A stretch of DNA of 64,000 bases. It comes from Cryptosporangium aurantiacum (GTDB lineage Bacteria; Actinomycetota; Actinomycetes; Mycobacteriales; Cryptosporangiaceae). Positions within the stretch are counted from its first letter, which is position 1; each line of letters starts with the position of its first letter. Where the stretch lies: the NCBI RefSeq assembly GCF_900143005.1, contig NZ_FRCS01000005.1, positions 248,001 through 312,000 of the forward strand, in the 5' to 3' direction. Shown one piece after another: positions 44,921 through 52,761 of this stretch. The notes beneath the pieces were generated by a model that was given only the letters and a program-made list of their open reading frames with translations, searched no databases and was not told the origin of the DNA. A program made the position numbers and the translations under genes.

Positions 44921-46232
44921 CCTGTTCGGTCCACTCTTCGCAGACGACGCCGTCGCGGCACAGACCGACGACGGCGCCGTGCTGCGCGCGCTGCTCGACG
45001 TCGAGGCGGCGCTCGCCCGCGCGGAAGCGTCCGTCGGGGTGATCCCGGCGGACGCGGCGGACGCGATCGTCGCCGCGACCTCCGGGTCCTTCGACGTGGC
45101 CGCGCTGGGCCGGGCCGCCCAGTCGTCGGGCAACCCGGTCGTCCCGCTGGTCCGGGCACTGGAGAAGGAACTGCCGGAGTCCGCGCGGCCGTGGGTGCAC
45201 CACGGCGCCACCAGCCAAGACGTCCTGGACACCGCGCTGATGCTGGTCGCGTACCGGGCCACCGGGCCGATCCTCGACGCGCTCCGCGCTGCCACCGACA
45301 CGCTGGCTGCGTTGGCGCAGCGCCACCGCGGGACGTTGATGGTCGGGCGGACGCTCGGGCAGCAGGCGCTGCCGACGACGTTCGGGCTGAAGGCGGCCGG
45401 CTGGCTGGTCGCGCTCGACACGGCAGCCGCCCGGCTCCGCACGGTGCGGGAATCCACGCTGGCCGTGCAGTTCGGCGGCGCGGCCGGGACGCTGGCGGCA
45501 CTGCGGGATCGCGGGCTGCCGGTCGCGGCAGCGCTGGCCGCCGAACTGGGGCTGGCGGAGCCGACCGTGCCGTGGCACACCGACCGGCAGCGCATCCTCG
45601 ATCTCGGTGCTGGGCTGGCCGGGATCGCGGCCGCCCTGGGCAAGGTCTCGCTCGACCTGACGCTGCTGGCCCAGTCCGAGGTGGCCGAGGTCGCCGAGGG
45701 CGGCGGCGGAGGTGGCTCGTCGGCGATGCCGCACAAGCGCAACCCGGCCGGATCGATCCTGGTCCGTTCCGCGGGCCTGCGGACGCCCGGCTTGCTGGCG
45801 ACGCTGCACACCGCGGCCGCCCAGCAGGAGCACGAGCGGGCGACCGGCGGCTGGCACGCCGAGTGGGAGCCGCTGCGCGAACTGCTCGACGTCGTGGGCG
45901 GAGCCAGCGCGCGCGCCGCCCGGATCCTGGCCGACCTCCGGGTGGACGCCGATCGGATGCGCGCCACGCTGGACGCCACCGGCGGAGTCCTGCTCAGCGA
46001 GAACGTCAGCGGCGCGCTGGCCGGCGAACTCGGGCGCAGCGCAGCGCATGATCTGGTGAAGAATGCGGTAGCCAGTGGCCGGCCGCTGCGCGAGGTACTG
46101 CTCGATGCCGGGGTCGCCTCCGATCGCGTCGATGCCGCGCTCGACCCGGCCAACTACCTCGGGAGCGCGGACGCGCTGGTCGACCGGGCTCTGGCGGCAC
46201 ATGCCGAGACGTGGAGAGGATCTGCGGGGTGA
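44892..46232 (+). CDS. pcaB: 3-Carboxy-cis,cis-muconate cycloisomerase
   Basis: PcaB closes carboxymuconate to 4-carboxymuconolactone. The protein (about 446 residues) is in the fumarase/aspartase superfamily: SSGNPVVPLVRAL, HHGATSQDVLDTA, GRTLGQQALPTTFG and the signature loop GSSAMPHKRNPAGS near residue 275. The start is uncertain. ATG 44892 lies inside pcaG; TTG 44910 has the better ribosome site (GGGGAGA eight bases away) and begins LPSDLFGPLF, close to the family N-terminus. Its stop overlaps pcaD by 4 nt. Confidence 0.92.
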   Translation: MGRRFSLPSDLFGPLFADDAVAAQTDDGAVLRALLDVEAALARAEASVGVIPADAADAIVAATSGSFDVAALGRAAQSSGNPVVPLVRALEKELPESARPWVHHGATSQDVLDTALMLVAYRATGPILDALRAATDTLAALAQRHRGTLMVGRTLGQQALPTTFGLKAAGWLVALDTAAARLRTVRESTLAVQFGGAAGTLAALRDRGLPVAAALAAELGLAEPTVPWHTDRQRILDLGAGLAGIAAALGKVSLDLTLLAQSEVAEVAEGGGGGGSSAMPHKRNPAGSILVRSAGLRTPGLLATLHTAAAQQEHERATGGWHAEWEPLRELLDVVGGASARAARILADLRVDADRMRATLDATGGVLLSENVSGALAGELGRSAAHDLVKNAVASGRPLREVLLDAGVASDRVDAALDPANYLGSADALVDRALAAHAETWRGSAG

Positions 46233-47011
46233 CTGCTCGACTGTCCTGTACCTGGTACGGCATCGACGATGTGCCGGTGGACGCCCCGGTCCTCGTGCTG
46301 GGCAACTCGATCGGCACGAACCAGGGGATGTGGGCACCGCTGATCCCGGAGTTCGTCCGCCGATTCCGGGTGCTGGCCGTGGAGACCCGCGGTCACGCCG
46401 GATCGGAGGTGCTGCCCGGCCCGTACACGCTGAACGAGCTCGGCGGTGACTTCCTGGCCGTGCTCGACGAGATCGGCATCAGCACGTTCCGTTACGCCGG
46501 GCTCTCGCTCGGCGGGATGATCGGCATGTGGCTGGCCGCACACGCCCCGCAGCGGGTCGAGCGGATGGCGCTGGTCTGCACGTCCGCGTACCTGCCCCCG
46601 GCGACCGCGTGGATCGAGCGGGCCGAGACCGTGCGTTCCAAGGGCACCGGGGCGATCGCCGGTACGGTGGCCGGCCGCTGGTTCACCGAGGGCTTCCGGG
46701 AGCGTGAGCCCGAGCGGGTCGCGGCCGCGGTCGCCATGCTCGAGGCCACCCCGGACGAGGGGTACGCCGCGTGCTGCGAGGCGATCGCCGGCATGGACCT
46801 GCGCCCGGATCTGTCCCGGATCACCGCCGACACCCTGGTGATCGCCGGTGCGGACGACCCGGCCACGCCGCCGTCGCACGCCGAGGCGATCGTGGAGTCG
46901 GTGCCCCGGGCGCGGCTGCAGATCGTCCCGGACGCCGCGCACCTGGCGACGCTGGAGCAGCCCGACACCGTGGCCACACTGATCACCGCACACCTCGGGG
47001 GAGCCCAGTGA
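46229..47011 (+). CDS. pcaD: 3-Oxoadipate enol-lactonase
   Basis: The 260-residue alpha/beta-hydrolase opens the enol-lactone to 3-oxoadipate. It shows NSIGTNQGMW (oxyanion region), the nucleophile elbow GLSLGGMIG, the acid in GADDPATPP and the final His in DAAHLATLEQP. GTG 46229 is preferred over GTG 46211: it overlaps the pcaB stop as GTGA and has GAGAGG upstream. In many actinobacteria PcaD is fused to PcaC as PcaL; here they are separate but overlapping. Confidence 0.94.
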   Translation: MTARLSCTWYGIDDVPVDAPVLVLGNSIGTNQGMWAPLIPEFVRRFRVLAVETRGHAGSEVLPGPYTLNELGGDFLAVLDEIGISTFRYAGLSLGGMIGMWLAAHAPQRVERMALVCTSAYLPPATAWIERAETVRSKGTGAIAGTVAGRWFTEGFREREPERVAAAVAMLEATPDEGYAACCEAIAGMDLRPDLSRITADTLVIAGADDPATPPSHAEAIVESVPRARLQIVPDAAHLATLEQPDTVATLITAHLGGAQ

Positions 47012-47385
47012 CCGACGAACAGCGTCACGCGGAAGGGATGAAGGTGCGGCGCGAGGTGCTCGGCGACGCCCACGTCGACCGCGCCACCGCGAACACCACC
47101 GAGTTCACCGCCGACTTCCAGGACTTCATCACCCGGTACGCGTGGGGCGAGATCTGGACGCGCGAGGGGCTCGACCGCAAGACCCGCAGCTGCCTGACGC
47201 TGGCCCTGCTCACCGCGCTGCGCGCCGAGGGTGAGCTGCCGATGCACGTCCGGGCGGCTCGGCGCAACGGCCTCACGCCGGACGAGATCAAGGAAGTGTT
47301 CCTGCACACCGCGGTCTACGCCGGAGTACCGGCCGCCAACGCCGCGTTCGCGATCGCCCAGAAGGTGCTCGCCGAAGAAACGTGA
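47008..47385 (+). CDS. pcaC: 4-Carboxymuconolactone decarboxylase
   Basis: The 125-residue all-helical CMD-family protein shows GMKVRREVLGDAHVDRA, WGEIWTREGLDRKTRSCLTLALL and MHVRAARRNGLTPDEIKEVFLH, typical of PcaC. It decarboxylates 4-carboxymuconolactone to the enol-lactone. GTG 47008 overlaps the pcaD stop, with GGGGGAG just upstream. It is the last gene of the operon; the convergent IclR gene ends 13 bases away. Confidence 0.95.
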   Translation: MTDEQRHAEGMKVRREVLGDAHVDRATANTTEFTADFQDFITRYAWGEIWTREGLDRKTRSCLTLALLTALRAEGELPMHVRAARRNGLTPDEIKEVFLHTAVYAGVPAANAAFAIAQKVLAEET

Positions 47386-47398
47386 CGACATTCCGTGG

Positions 47399-48184
47399 TC
47401 ACGGCGCTGCGCCGAGGGCCCGGGAGATGCCGCGGGCAGCAGCCCGCACGGCCGGCGCCAGGCCGACACGGTCGGCGTCCTCGCTCGGGACGACGACCGA
47501 CAGCGCGGCGACGACCGCCGCGCCGGTCGACACCCTGGCCGCGACGGCGTCCTCACCCTCGGCCGGACCGAAGACCGGCGCGGCCACCGACAGCGTGCCC
47601 GGGTCGACCATCCGGTCGCAGACCGCGATCCCGGTGCGCCGCACCTCGGCGAGGACCTGCCGCAACCGCTTCGGGTCGACGATCGTGAACTTCGTGAACG
47701 CCTTGAGCGTCGTGGCCAGCACCTGGTCCTGGAACTCCGCCGGTGCGTAGGCGAGGAGCACCTGACCGACGCCGGTGGCGTGCAGCGGCAGCCGCCCGCC
47801 CACCCGGGACACGACGCTGACCGCGTGCCGACCGGAGATCCGCTCGACGTACACCGCCTCGAACCCGTCCCGCACCGCGAGCTGGACGTTCTCGTGCGTG
47901 ACCTCGTAGAGGTCCTCGAGGAACGGCATCGCCCGCTCCCGCAGGCCGAGGCTGCGCGGTGCCAACGAGGCGACCTCCCACAGCCGCAGCCCGATCCGGT
48001 ACCGCCCGGCGTCGTCGCGTTCCAGCGCGCCCCAGTCGGTCAGCTCTCCGACCAGCCGGTGCGCGGTCGTCAGCGGCAGGCCGGCTCGGCGACCGATCTC
48101 GGACAGCGTCAGGCTGGGCTGCTGGGCGGTGAACGCCGCGAGGATGGCCAGCGCCTTGCTGGTGACCGAGGGCGCCGATTCCAT
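47399..48184 (-). CDS. pcaR: IclR-family regulator, probable PcaR
   Basis: The 261-residue protein has an N-terminal winged helix (SKALAILAAFTAQQPSLTLSEIGRRAGLPLTTAHRLVGEL in parts) and the IclR effector domain (VYVERISGRHAVSVVSRVGGRLPLHATGVGQVLL in parts, then DPGTLSVAAPVF). IclR proteins of the PcaR/PcaU/PobR group control beta-ketoadipate genes, so it is the natural regulator of pcaIJFHGBDC and perhaps pobA. ATG 48184 fits the family start; the frame is open 38 codons further. It diverges from the acyl-CoA ligase gene. Confidence 0.85.
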   Translation of the reverse strand: MESAPSVTSKALAILAAFTAQQPSLTLSEIGRRAGLPLTTAHRLVGELTDWGALERDDAGRYRIGLRLWEVASLAPRSLGLRERAMPFLEDLYEVTHENVQLAVRDGFEAVYVERISGRHAVSVVSRVGGRLPLHATGVGQVLLAYAPAEFQDQVLATTLKAFTKFTIVDPKRLRQVLAEVRRTGIAVCDRMVDPGTLSVAAPVFGPAEGEDAVAARVSTGAAVVAALSVVVPSEDADRVGLAPAVRAAARGISRALGAAP

Positions 48185-48315
48185 GCCCCACAGGATCGCA
48201 GCCACCGGGACGTTCCGCGCTGCCACCTCGGACAAGCGACAACTGATTGACGGTCGACACCGGCGAATATACGGTTTCCGCATCACACGGCCCGGCACCT
48301 GACGAGGAGGTCAGA
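48185..48315. promoter_or_regulatory. Divergent region between the IclR regulator and acyl-CoA ligase genes
   Basis: This 131-base gap presumably carries the regulator promoter and the ligase promoter. The less GC-rich stretch GCGAATATACGG near 48262-48273 is a candidate promoter/operator. The ligase ribosome site GAGGAGG is at 48304-48310. Confidence 0.45.
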
Positions 48316-49860
48316 GTGGCCCGGATCCACCGCAGCCCGTATCCCCCGGTCGACGTCCCGGACGTGTCGCTCGGCGAGTACGTCCTGGCCGGCGCCGACG
48401 CCCGCGGCAGGCACCCGGCGCTGATCGACGGCGCCACCGGTGAGGAGATCAGCTTCGGCGACCTCGTCGACCAGGTGCGGTCGCTCGCCGCCGGGCTGCT
48501 CGCGTCCGGCATCGGGCGCGGTGATGTCGTCGCGTTGGTGAGCCACAACCAACCGCGGTACGCGGTCGCGTTCCACGCGGTGCTGGCGGCGGGCGCCACC
48601 GTGACGCCGATGAGCCCGCTGGCCACCGAGGAGGAGATGGCGAGGCAGCTGCGGGCCTCCGGAGCGGTGCTGGCGTTCGCGTCCGCTGCGGCGGCACCCA
48701 CGCTCCACGGTGCCGCGCGGTCGAGCGTCCCCCTGGATGTTGTTGTTCTGGAGGAGGCGGCGTTCGACGAGTCGGTCGCCGACGGCGAACGAGCCCTCGC
48801 GACGGGGGCGCGCCTACCCCGGGTCGGCAACGACGGCGTCGCGCTGCTCCCGTACTCCAGCGGCACCGGCGGAACCCCGAAGGGGGTGATGCTGACCCAC
48901 CGCAACCTCGTCGCCGCCCTCGCTCAGCACGCGCCGCTGTACCGGCTGACCAACGACGACGTATGCGCGGCCGTGCTGCCGTACTACCACATCTACGGCA
49001 CGACGATGATCCTCAACTACGCGCTGCGGGCGGGCGCGACCCAGGTGACGCTGCCGCGCTTCGACCTGTCGGGTTACCTCGGGCTGGTGGAGCGGCACCG
49101 GGTGAGCCGCGGTCACTTCGCGCCACCGCTGGTTCTCGCACTGGCCAACGCTCCCGAGGTGGACGCGCACGACCTGTCCTCGCTGCGGCTGGCGATGTGC
49201 GGCGCGGCGCCGCTGGACGTAGCGGTCGCCGCCAGGGCCACCGCACGCACCGGCGCGCCGATCGGGCAGGGCTACGGCATGACCGAGGCGTCCCCCGGCC
49301 TCACGTTCGTCGCGGACGAGGAGGTCGGGGTCCTCTCGTCCGGGTGCGTGGGCAGGCTAGTCCCGAACACCGAGGCCCGGCTGGTCGACCCGGCGACCGG
49401 CGAGGACAGCGAGTCCGAGGGTGAGATGTGGGCGCGCGGGCCGCAGGTGATGGCCGGCTACCTGGGAAACCCCACCGCGACCGCCGAGACGCTGGTCGAG
49501 GACGGCTGGCTGCGCACCGGCGACATCCTGCGGGTCGACGCGGACGGTGTCTGGTGGGTGGTCGACCGGCTCAAGGAGCTGATCAAGTACAAGGGCTACC
49601 AGGTCGCCCCGGCCGAGCTCGAAGCGCTGCTGCTCACCCACCCGGACGTCGAGGACGCGGCGGTGATCGGCGTGCCGCACGCCGAGGGCGGCGAAGCACC
49701 CAAAGCGTTCGTCGTCGGCACGCCGACCGAGGCCGAACTGCTGTCGTGGGTCGCTGAGCGCGTCGCGCCGTACAAGCGGATCCGGGCGGTGGAGTTCGTC
49801 GACACGATCCCCAAGTCTCCGGCGGGCAAAATCCTCCGCCGCGTTCTCCGAAACTCTTAG
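48316..49860 (+). CDS. AMP-forming acyl/aryl-CoA ligase (4-coumarate-CoA ligase-like)
   Basis: The 514-residue ANL-superfamily enzyme activates a carboxylic acid through an adenylate to its CoA thioester. Motifs: YSSGTGGTPKGVMLTH (P-loop, with Gly for the common second Thr), YGMTEASP, LRTGDI, RLKELIKYKGYQVAPAELE (hinge) and PKSPAGKILRR with the catalytic Lys. The overall pattern is closest to 4-coumarate:CoA ligases. Next to the pca cluster and its regulator, a hydroxycinnamate or similar aromatic acid is plausible but unproven. GTG 48316 has GGAGG six bases upstream. Confidence 0.87.
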   Translation: MARIHRSPYPPVDVPDVSLGEYVLAGADARGRHPALIDGATGEEISFGDLVDQVRSLAAGLLASGIGRGDVVALVSHNQPRYAVAFHAVLAAGATVTPMSPLATEEEMARQLRASGAVLAFASAAAAPTLHGAARSSVPLDVVVLEEAAFDESVADGERALATGARLPRVGNDGVALLPYSSGTGGTPKGVMLTHRNLVAALAQHAPLYRLTNDDVCAAVLPYYHIYGTTMILNYALRAGATQVTLPRFDLSGYLGLVERHRVSRGHFAPPLVLALANAPEVDAHDLSSLRLAMCGAAPLDVAVAARATARTGAPIGQGYGMTEASPGLTFVADEEVGVLSSGCVGRLVPNTEARLVDPATGEDSESEGEMWARGPQVMAGYLGNPTATAETLVEDGWLRTGDILRVDADGVWWVVDRLKELIKYKGYQVAPAELEALLLTHPDVEDAAVIGVPHAEGGEAPKAFVVGTPTEAELLSWVAERVAPYKRIRAVEFVDTIPKSPAGKILRRVLRNS

Positions 49861-49872
49861 GAGCCCGAGTAC

Positions 49873-51552
49873 ATGCGCAAGCTCGACCGCGTCGCGTTGC
49901 CGGTGACCGCTGTCCACGACCAGCCGATCCCGATGCGCGACGGCACGATCCTCCGGGCGGACGTGCAGCGCCCGGCCGAGGGCGGGCCGGTGCCGACGCT
50001 GCTGATCCGCAACCCGTACGGGGAGGGCCTGGGCCGCGCGATGCCGGTGGTGCCCGCGCTGGAGGCCGGTTTCGCGGTCGTGGTCCAGCACTGCCGGGGA
50101 CGCGGGACGAGCGACGGCATGTTCGAACCCTGGGCGGACGAGCCGGCCGACGGGGCCGACACCGTCCGGTGGATCACCGCCCAGCCGTGGTCGGACGGCA
50201 AGGTGGTCGGTTTCGGCATCTCCTACGTCGCCGGCACCGCGCTGCAGACCGCGATCGAGCGGCCGGAGGGTTACGTCGGGATCGTCGCCGCGCAGACCCC
50301 GGCCGACTTCTACGACGACCTCACCTACCTCGGCGGCGCGCTCGCGCTCGGTTCGGCCCAGGGCTGGGCGGCGATGCAGGGCCTGCTCGGCGGCCAGCAC
50401 GCGATGCTGGCCGGAGAGGACGCCGGGCCGCTGCTCGGTGCCGCGCTGCCGACGATGTTCACTCCGGACGCCGCCCGGAACGCACTGCCGCTCCGGGACG
50501 CGCTCGGGCTGCCCGGCGCCGCGCCGTTCTGGGCCGACTGGCTGGACCACCCGAGCCGGGACGAGTACTGGACGAAGTTCGGCACCCCGCGGGACAACTA
50601 CGACGCGATCGACGTGCCGGTGTACCACGTGGCGAGCTGGTTCGACCTGTTCCTGGCCGGGACGCTGGAGAACCACGCCGCGCTGGGCGGCCCGCTGGTG
50701 ATCGGCCCCTGGACCCACGGCGGCATGCAGGCGAACGGGGCGGGCGACGTCAACTTCGGACCGGCCTCGCCCGCGCCGATCCTGCAGCTGGAGGCCGACC
50801 AGATCGCATTCCTCCGGGAAGCCGTGGACGGCCGATCGAACGAGGCCCGGCCGCCGGTGAAGATCTTCGTGATGGGCGACAACGTGTGGCGGGACGAGCA
50901 GGAGTGGCCGCTCGCCCGTACGGTGTTCACTCCCTGGTATTTGCAAGCCGGGGGTGGCCTCGGCACCGATCCGTCCACCGGCTCATCGAACTTCGCCGCC
51001 GACCCGCGCGACCCGGTCCCGACCGTCGGCGGCAGCCTCCTCTTCCCGGAGTTCAACACCGCGGGCCCGCACGACCAGCGAGTGCTCGACGGCCGCACGG
51101 ACGTCCTGCGCTTCACCAGCCCGCCGCTGGAGGCCGACCTCGAGGTGACCGGGCCGCTGACCGTCGTGCTGCACGCGGCCACCGACGCCGCCGACACCGA
51201 CTGGACCGCCAAGCTGATCGACGTCCACCCGGACGGCACCGCGCTGAACGTCGCCGACGGCATCGTGCGGGCCCGCTACCGCAACGGCGTCGAGGCACCC
51301 GACCCGATCACCCCGGGGACGCCGTACGAGTACCGGATCAACCTGGTCGCGACCAGCCAGGTGTTCAAGGCGGGCCACTCGATCCGGGTGGACGTCGCGA
51401 GCGCGAACTTCCCGCGCTTCGACCGCAACCCCGGTAACGGGGCGCTGTCCGCGGACGCGACCGAGGCCGACCTCACCGTGCAGAACCAGACCGTGTTCCA
51501 CGACGCCGAGCGGGCCTCGCACGTTCTCCTCCCGGTCATTCCCCGTGTCTGA
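49873..51552 (+). CDS. CocE/NonD-family hydrolase (Xaa-Pro dipeptidyl-peptidase-like)
   Basis: The 559-residue serine hydrolase has the CocE layout: an alpha/beta-hydrolase core (IPMRDGTILRADVQRP, QHCRGRGTSDG, nucleophile elbow GFGISYVAGTALQ, acid/His region with WTHGGMQ) and a C-terminal jelly-roll domain (LLFPEFNTAGPHDQRVL; FKAGHSIRVDVASANFPRFDRN in parts). Substrates of this family range from esters to peptides and cannot be assigned. ATG 49873 lies 12 bases past the ligase stop, with AGGAG, so the genes are likely cotranscribed. It overlaps the DUF3237 gene by 8 nt. Confidence 0.87.
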   Translation: MRKLDRVALPVTAVHDQPIPMRDGTILRADVQRPAEGGPVPTLLIRNPYGEGLGRAMPVVPALEAGFAVVVQHCRGRGTSDGMFEPWADEPADGADTVRWITAQPWSDGKVVGFGISYVAGTALQTAIERPEGYVGIVAAQTPADFYDDLTYLGGALALGSAQGWAAMQGLLGGQHAMLAGEDAGPLLGAALPTMFTPDAARNALPLRDALGLPGAAPFWADWLDHPSRDEYWTKFGTPRDNYDAIDVPVYHVASWFDLFLAGTLENHAALGGPLVIGPWTHGGMQANGAGDVNFGPASPAPILQLEADQIAFLREAVDGRSNEARPPVKIFVMGDNVWRDEQEWPLARTVFTPWYLQAGGGLGTDPSTGSSNFAADPRDPVPTVGGSLLFPEFNTAGPHDQRVLDGRTDVLRFTSPPLEADLEVTGPLTVVLHAATDAADTDWTAKLIDVHPDGTALNVADGIVRARYRNGVEAPDPITPGTPYEYRINLVATSQVFKAGHSIRVDVASANFPRFDRNPGNGALSADATEADLTVQNQTVFHDAERASHVLLPVIPRV

Positions 51553-52012
51553 ACCGCTGGCTCCGGGGCTCGAGCTGCTCGCCCGGTTCACGGTGACGCT
51601 CGCGGATCCACTGGAGATCGGCGATACGCCCTGGGGCAGGCGCCGGGTCATCGGCATCACCGGGGGCCGGTTCGCCGGCCCCCGGCTGTCCGGTGAGATC
51701 CTGCCCGGCGGCGCGGACTGGCAGGTCGTCCACGCCGACGGCAGCGCCTCGATCGACACTCGCTACACGCTGCGCACCGACGACGGCGTGCTGGTGTCGC
51801 TGGCCACCCGCGGCGTCCGACACGGACCACCGGAGGTGCTGGCCGCGCTCGCCGAACGCGACGACGTCGACCCGGCCTCGTACTACTTCAAGGTCGGGCT
51901 GACGTTCGAGGTCGCAGATCCGGCCTACGGCTGGCTCAACCGTGTGGTGGCGGTGGGGTCCGCGGTACGACATCCGGATGCCGTGATCTACGACGCTTAT
52001 GCCGTGACCTGA
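51545..52012 (+). CDS. DUF3237-domain protein
   Basis: The 155-residue beta-barrel-like protein shows FTVTLADPLEIGDTPWGRRRVIGITGG (in parts), SGEILPGGADWQVVHADGSASIDTRYTLRTDDG (in parts) and YYFKVGLTFEVADPAYGWLNRVVAVG, the characteristic DUF3237 sequence. Its function is unknown; the family often accompanies aromatic or lipid catabolism genes. GTG 51545 overlaps the hydrolase 3' end, which suggests a shared transcript. Confidence 0.82.
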   Translation: MSEPLAPGLELLARFTVTLADPLEIGDTPWGRRRVIGITGGRFAGPRLSGEILPGGADWQVVHADGSASIDTRYTLRTDDGVLVSLATRGVRHGPPEVLAALAERDDVDPASYYFKVGLTFEVADPAYGWLNRVVAVGSAVRHPDAVIYDAYAVT

Positions 52013-52077
52013 GCAACTCCGTCTACCACTGTCCGGAATCCACCCCTGCGGCGCTCCGACGCGCGCGGTAGTCAAGT

Positions 52078-52095
52078 GTTCGAAACCTCTCGAAC
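52078..52095. promoter_or_regulatory. GTTCGA-N6-TCGAAC palindrome before the FMN reductase gene
   Basis: A perfect 6+6 inverted repeat with a six-base spacer lies 13 bases before the start codon, next to the ribosome site AAGGAG. Its position suits a repressor operator covering the start region. Confidence 0.5.
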
Positions 52096-52108
52096 AAGGA
52101 GCCGCTGC

Positions 52109-52675
52109 ATGTCCAGGCTGCAGATCATCGTCGCCAGCACCCGCCCGGGCCGGGTCGGGTTGCCGATCGGCCAGTGGGTCGAGGCGGTGGCCGAGAAGCA
52201 CGGCGGCTTCGACGAGATCGACCTGTCCGACCTGGGCGCGATCGACCTGCCGCTGATGGACGAGCCGCACCACCCCCGGCTGCGGCAGTACACCCAGCAG
52301 CACACCAAGGACTGGGCTGCCCGGGTCGACGCGGCGGACGCGTTCGTTTTTGTCCTGGCCGAGTACAACCACAGCTACACCGCGGGCGTGAAGAACGCGA
52401 TCGACTACCTCAACAGCGAGTGGGGGTACAAGCCCGCCGGGCTGGTCACCTACGGCGGTGTTTCGGGTGGCCTGCGAGCCGGTCAGGCACTCAAGCCGGT
52501 GCTGCAGCTGCTCAAGGTCGTGCCGCTCGCCGAGCAGGTCACGATCCCGTTCGTCCAGCAGTTCCTCACCGACGGCGCGTTCGTCCCGAACGAGCTGATC
52601 GAGACGTCCGCCACCACGATGCTGGACGAGTTGGGCCGCTGGGCCCAGGCGCTGCACACGCTGCGCGCCTCCTGA
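52109..52675 (+). CDS. NADPH-dependent FMN reductase
   Basis: The 188-residue flavodoxin-fold protein has the FMN phosphate loop in IIVASTRPGRVG, LPLMDEPHHPR, AEYNHSYTAGVKNAIDYL and the GGVSGG loop. Members reduce FMN, quinones or azo compounds. ATG 52109 is chosen because AAGGAG is well placed; an upstream in-frame GTG at 52076 is less likely. The gene is bracketed by a palindrome upstream and a hairpin downstream, so it is probably its own unit. Confidence 0.88.
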   Translation: MSRLQIIVASTRPGRVGLPIGQWVEAVAEKHGGFDEIDLSDLGAIDLPLMDEPHHPRLRQYTQQHTKDWAARVDAADAFVFVLAEYNHSYTAGVKNAIDYLNSEWGYKPAGLVTYGGVSGGLRAGQALKPVLQLLKVVPLAEQVTIPFVQQFLTDGAFVPNELIETSATTMLDELGRWAQALHTLRAS

Positions 52676-52683
52676 ATCCGCGC

Positions 52684-52712
52684 CGGCACCCGGGTCAGAG
52701 ACCCGGGCGCCG
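52684..52712 (+). terminator. Terminator after the FMN reductase gene
   Basis: CCCGGGTC-AGA-GACCCGGG (52689-52707) forms an 8-bp stem with a three-base loop. Four more pairs (CGGC with GCCG) follow beyond one mismatch. Confidence 0.7.
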
Positions 52713-52750
52713 TGGCGTGGCGAGAGCGTTATGCCATCGAATGTGTCTTT

Positions 52751-52756
52751 TACACT
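52751..52756 (+). promoter_or_regulatory. -10 element TACACT placed for a leaderless mRNA
   Basis: TACACT ends five bases before the GTG start at 52762, so transcription would begin at or within a base or two of the start codon. No Shine-Dalgarno site is present. A clear -35 was not found. Confidence 0.45.
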
Positions 52757-52761
52757 GAATC

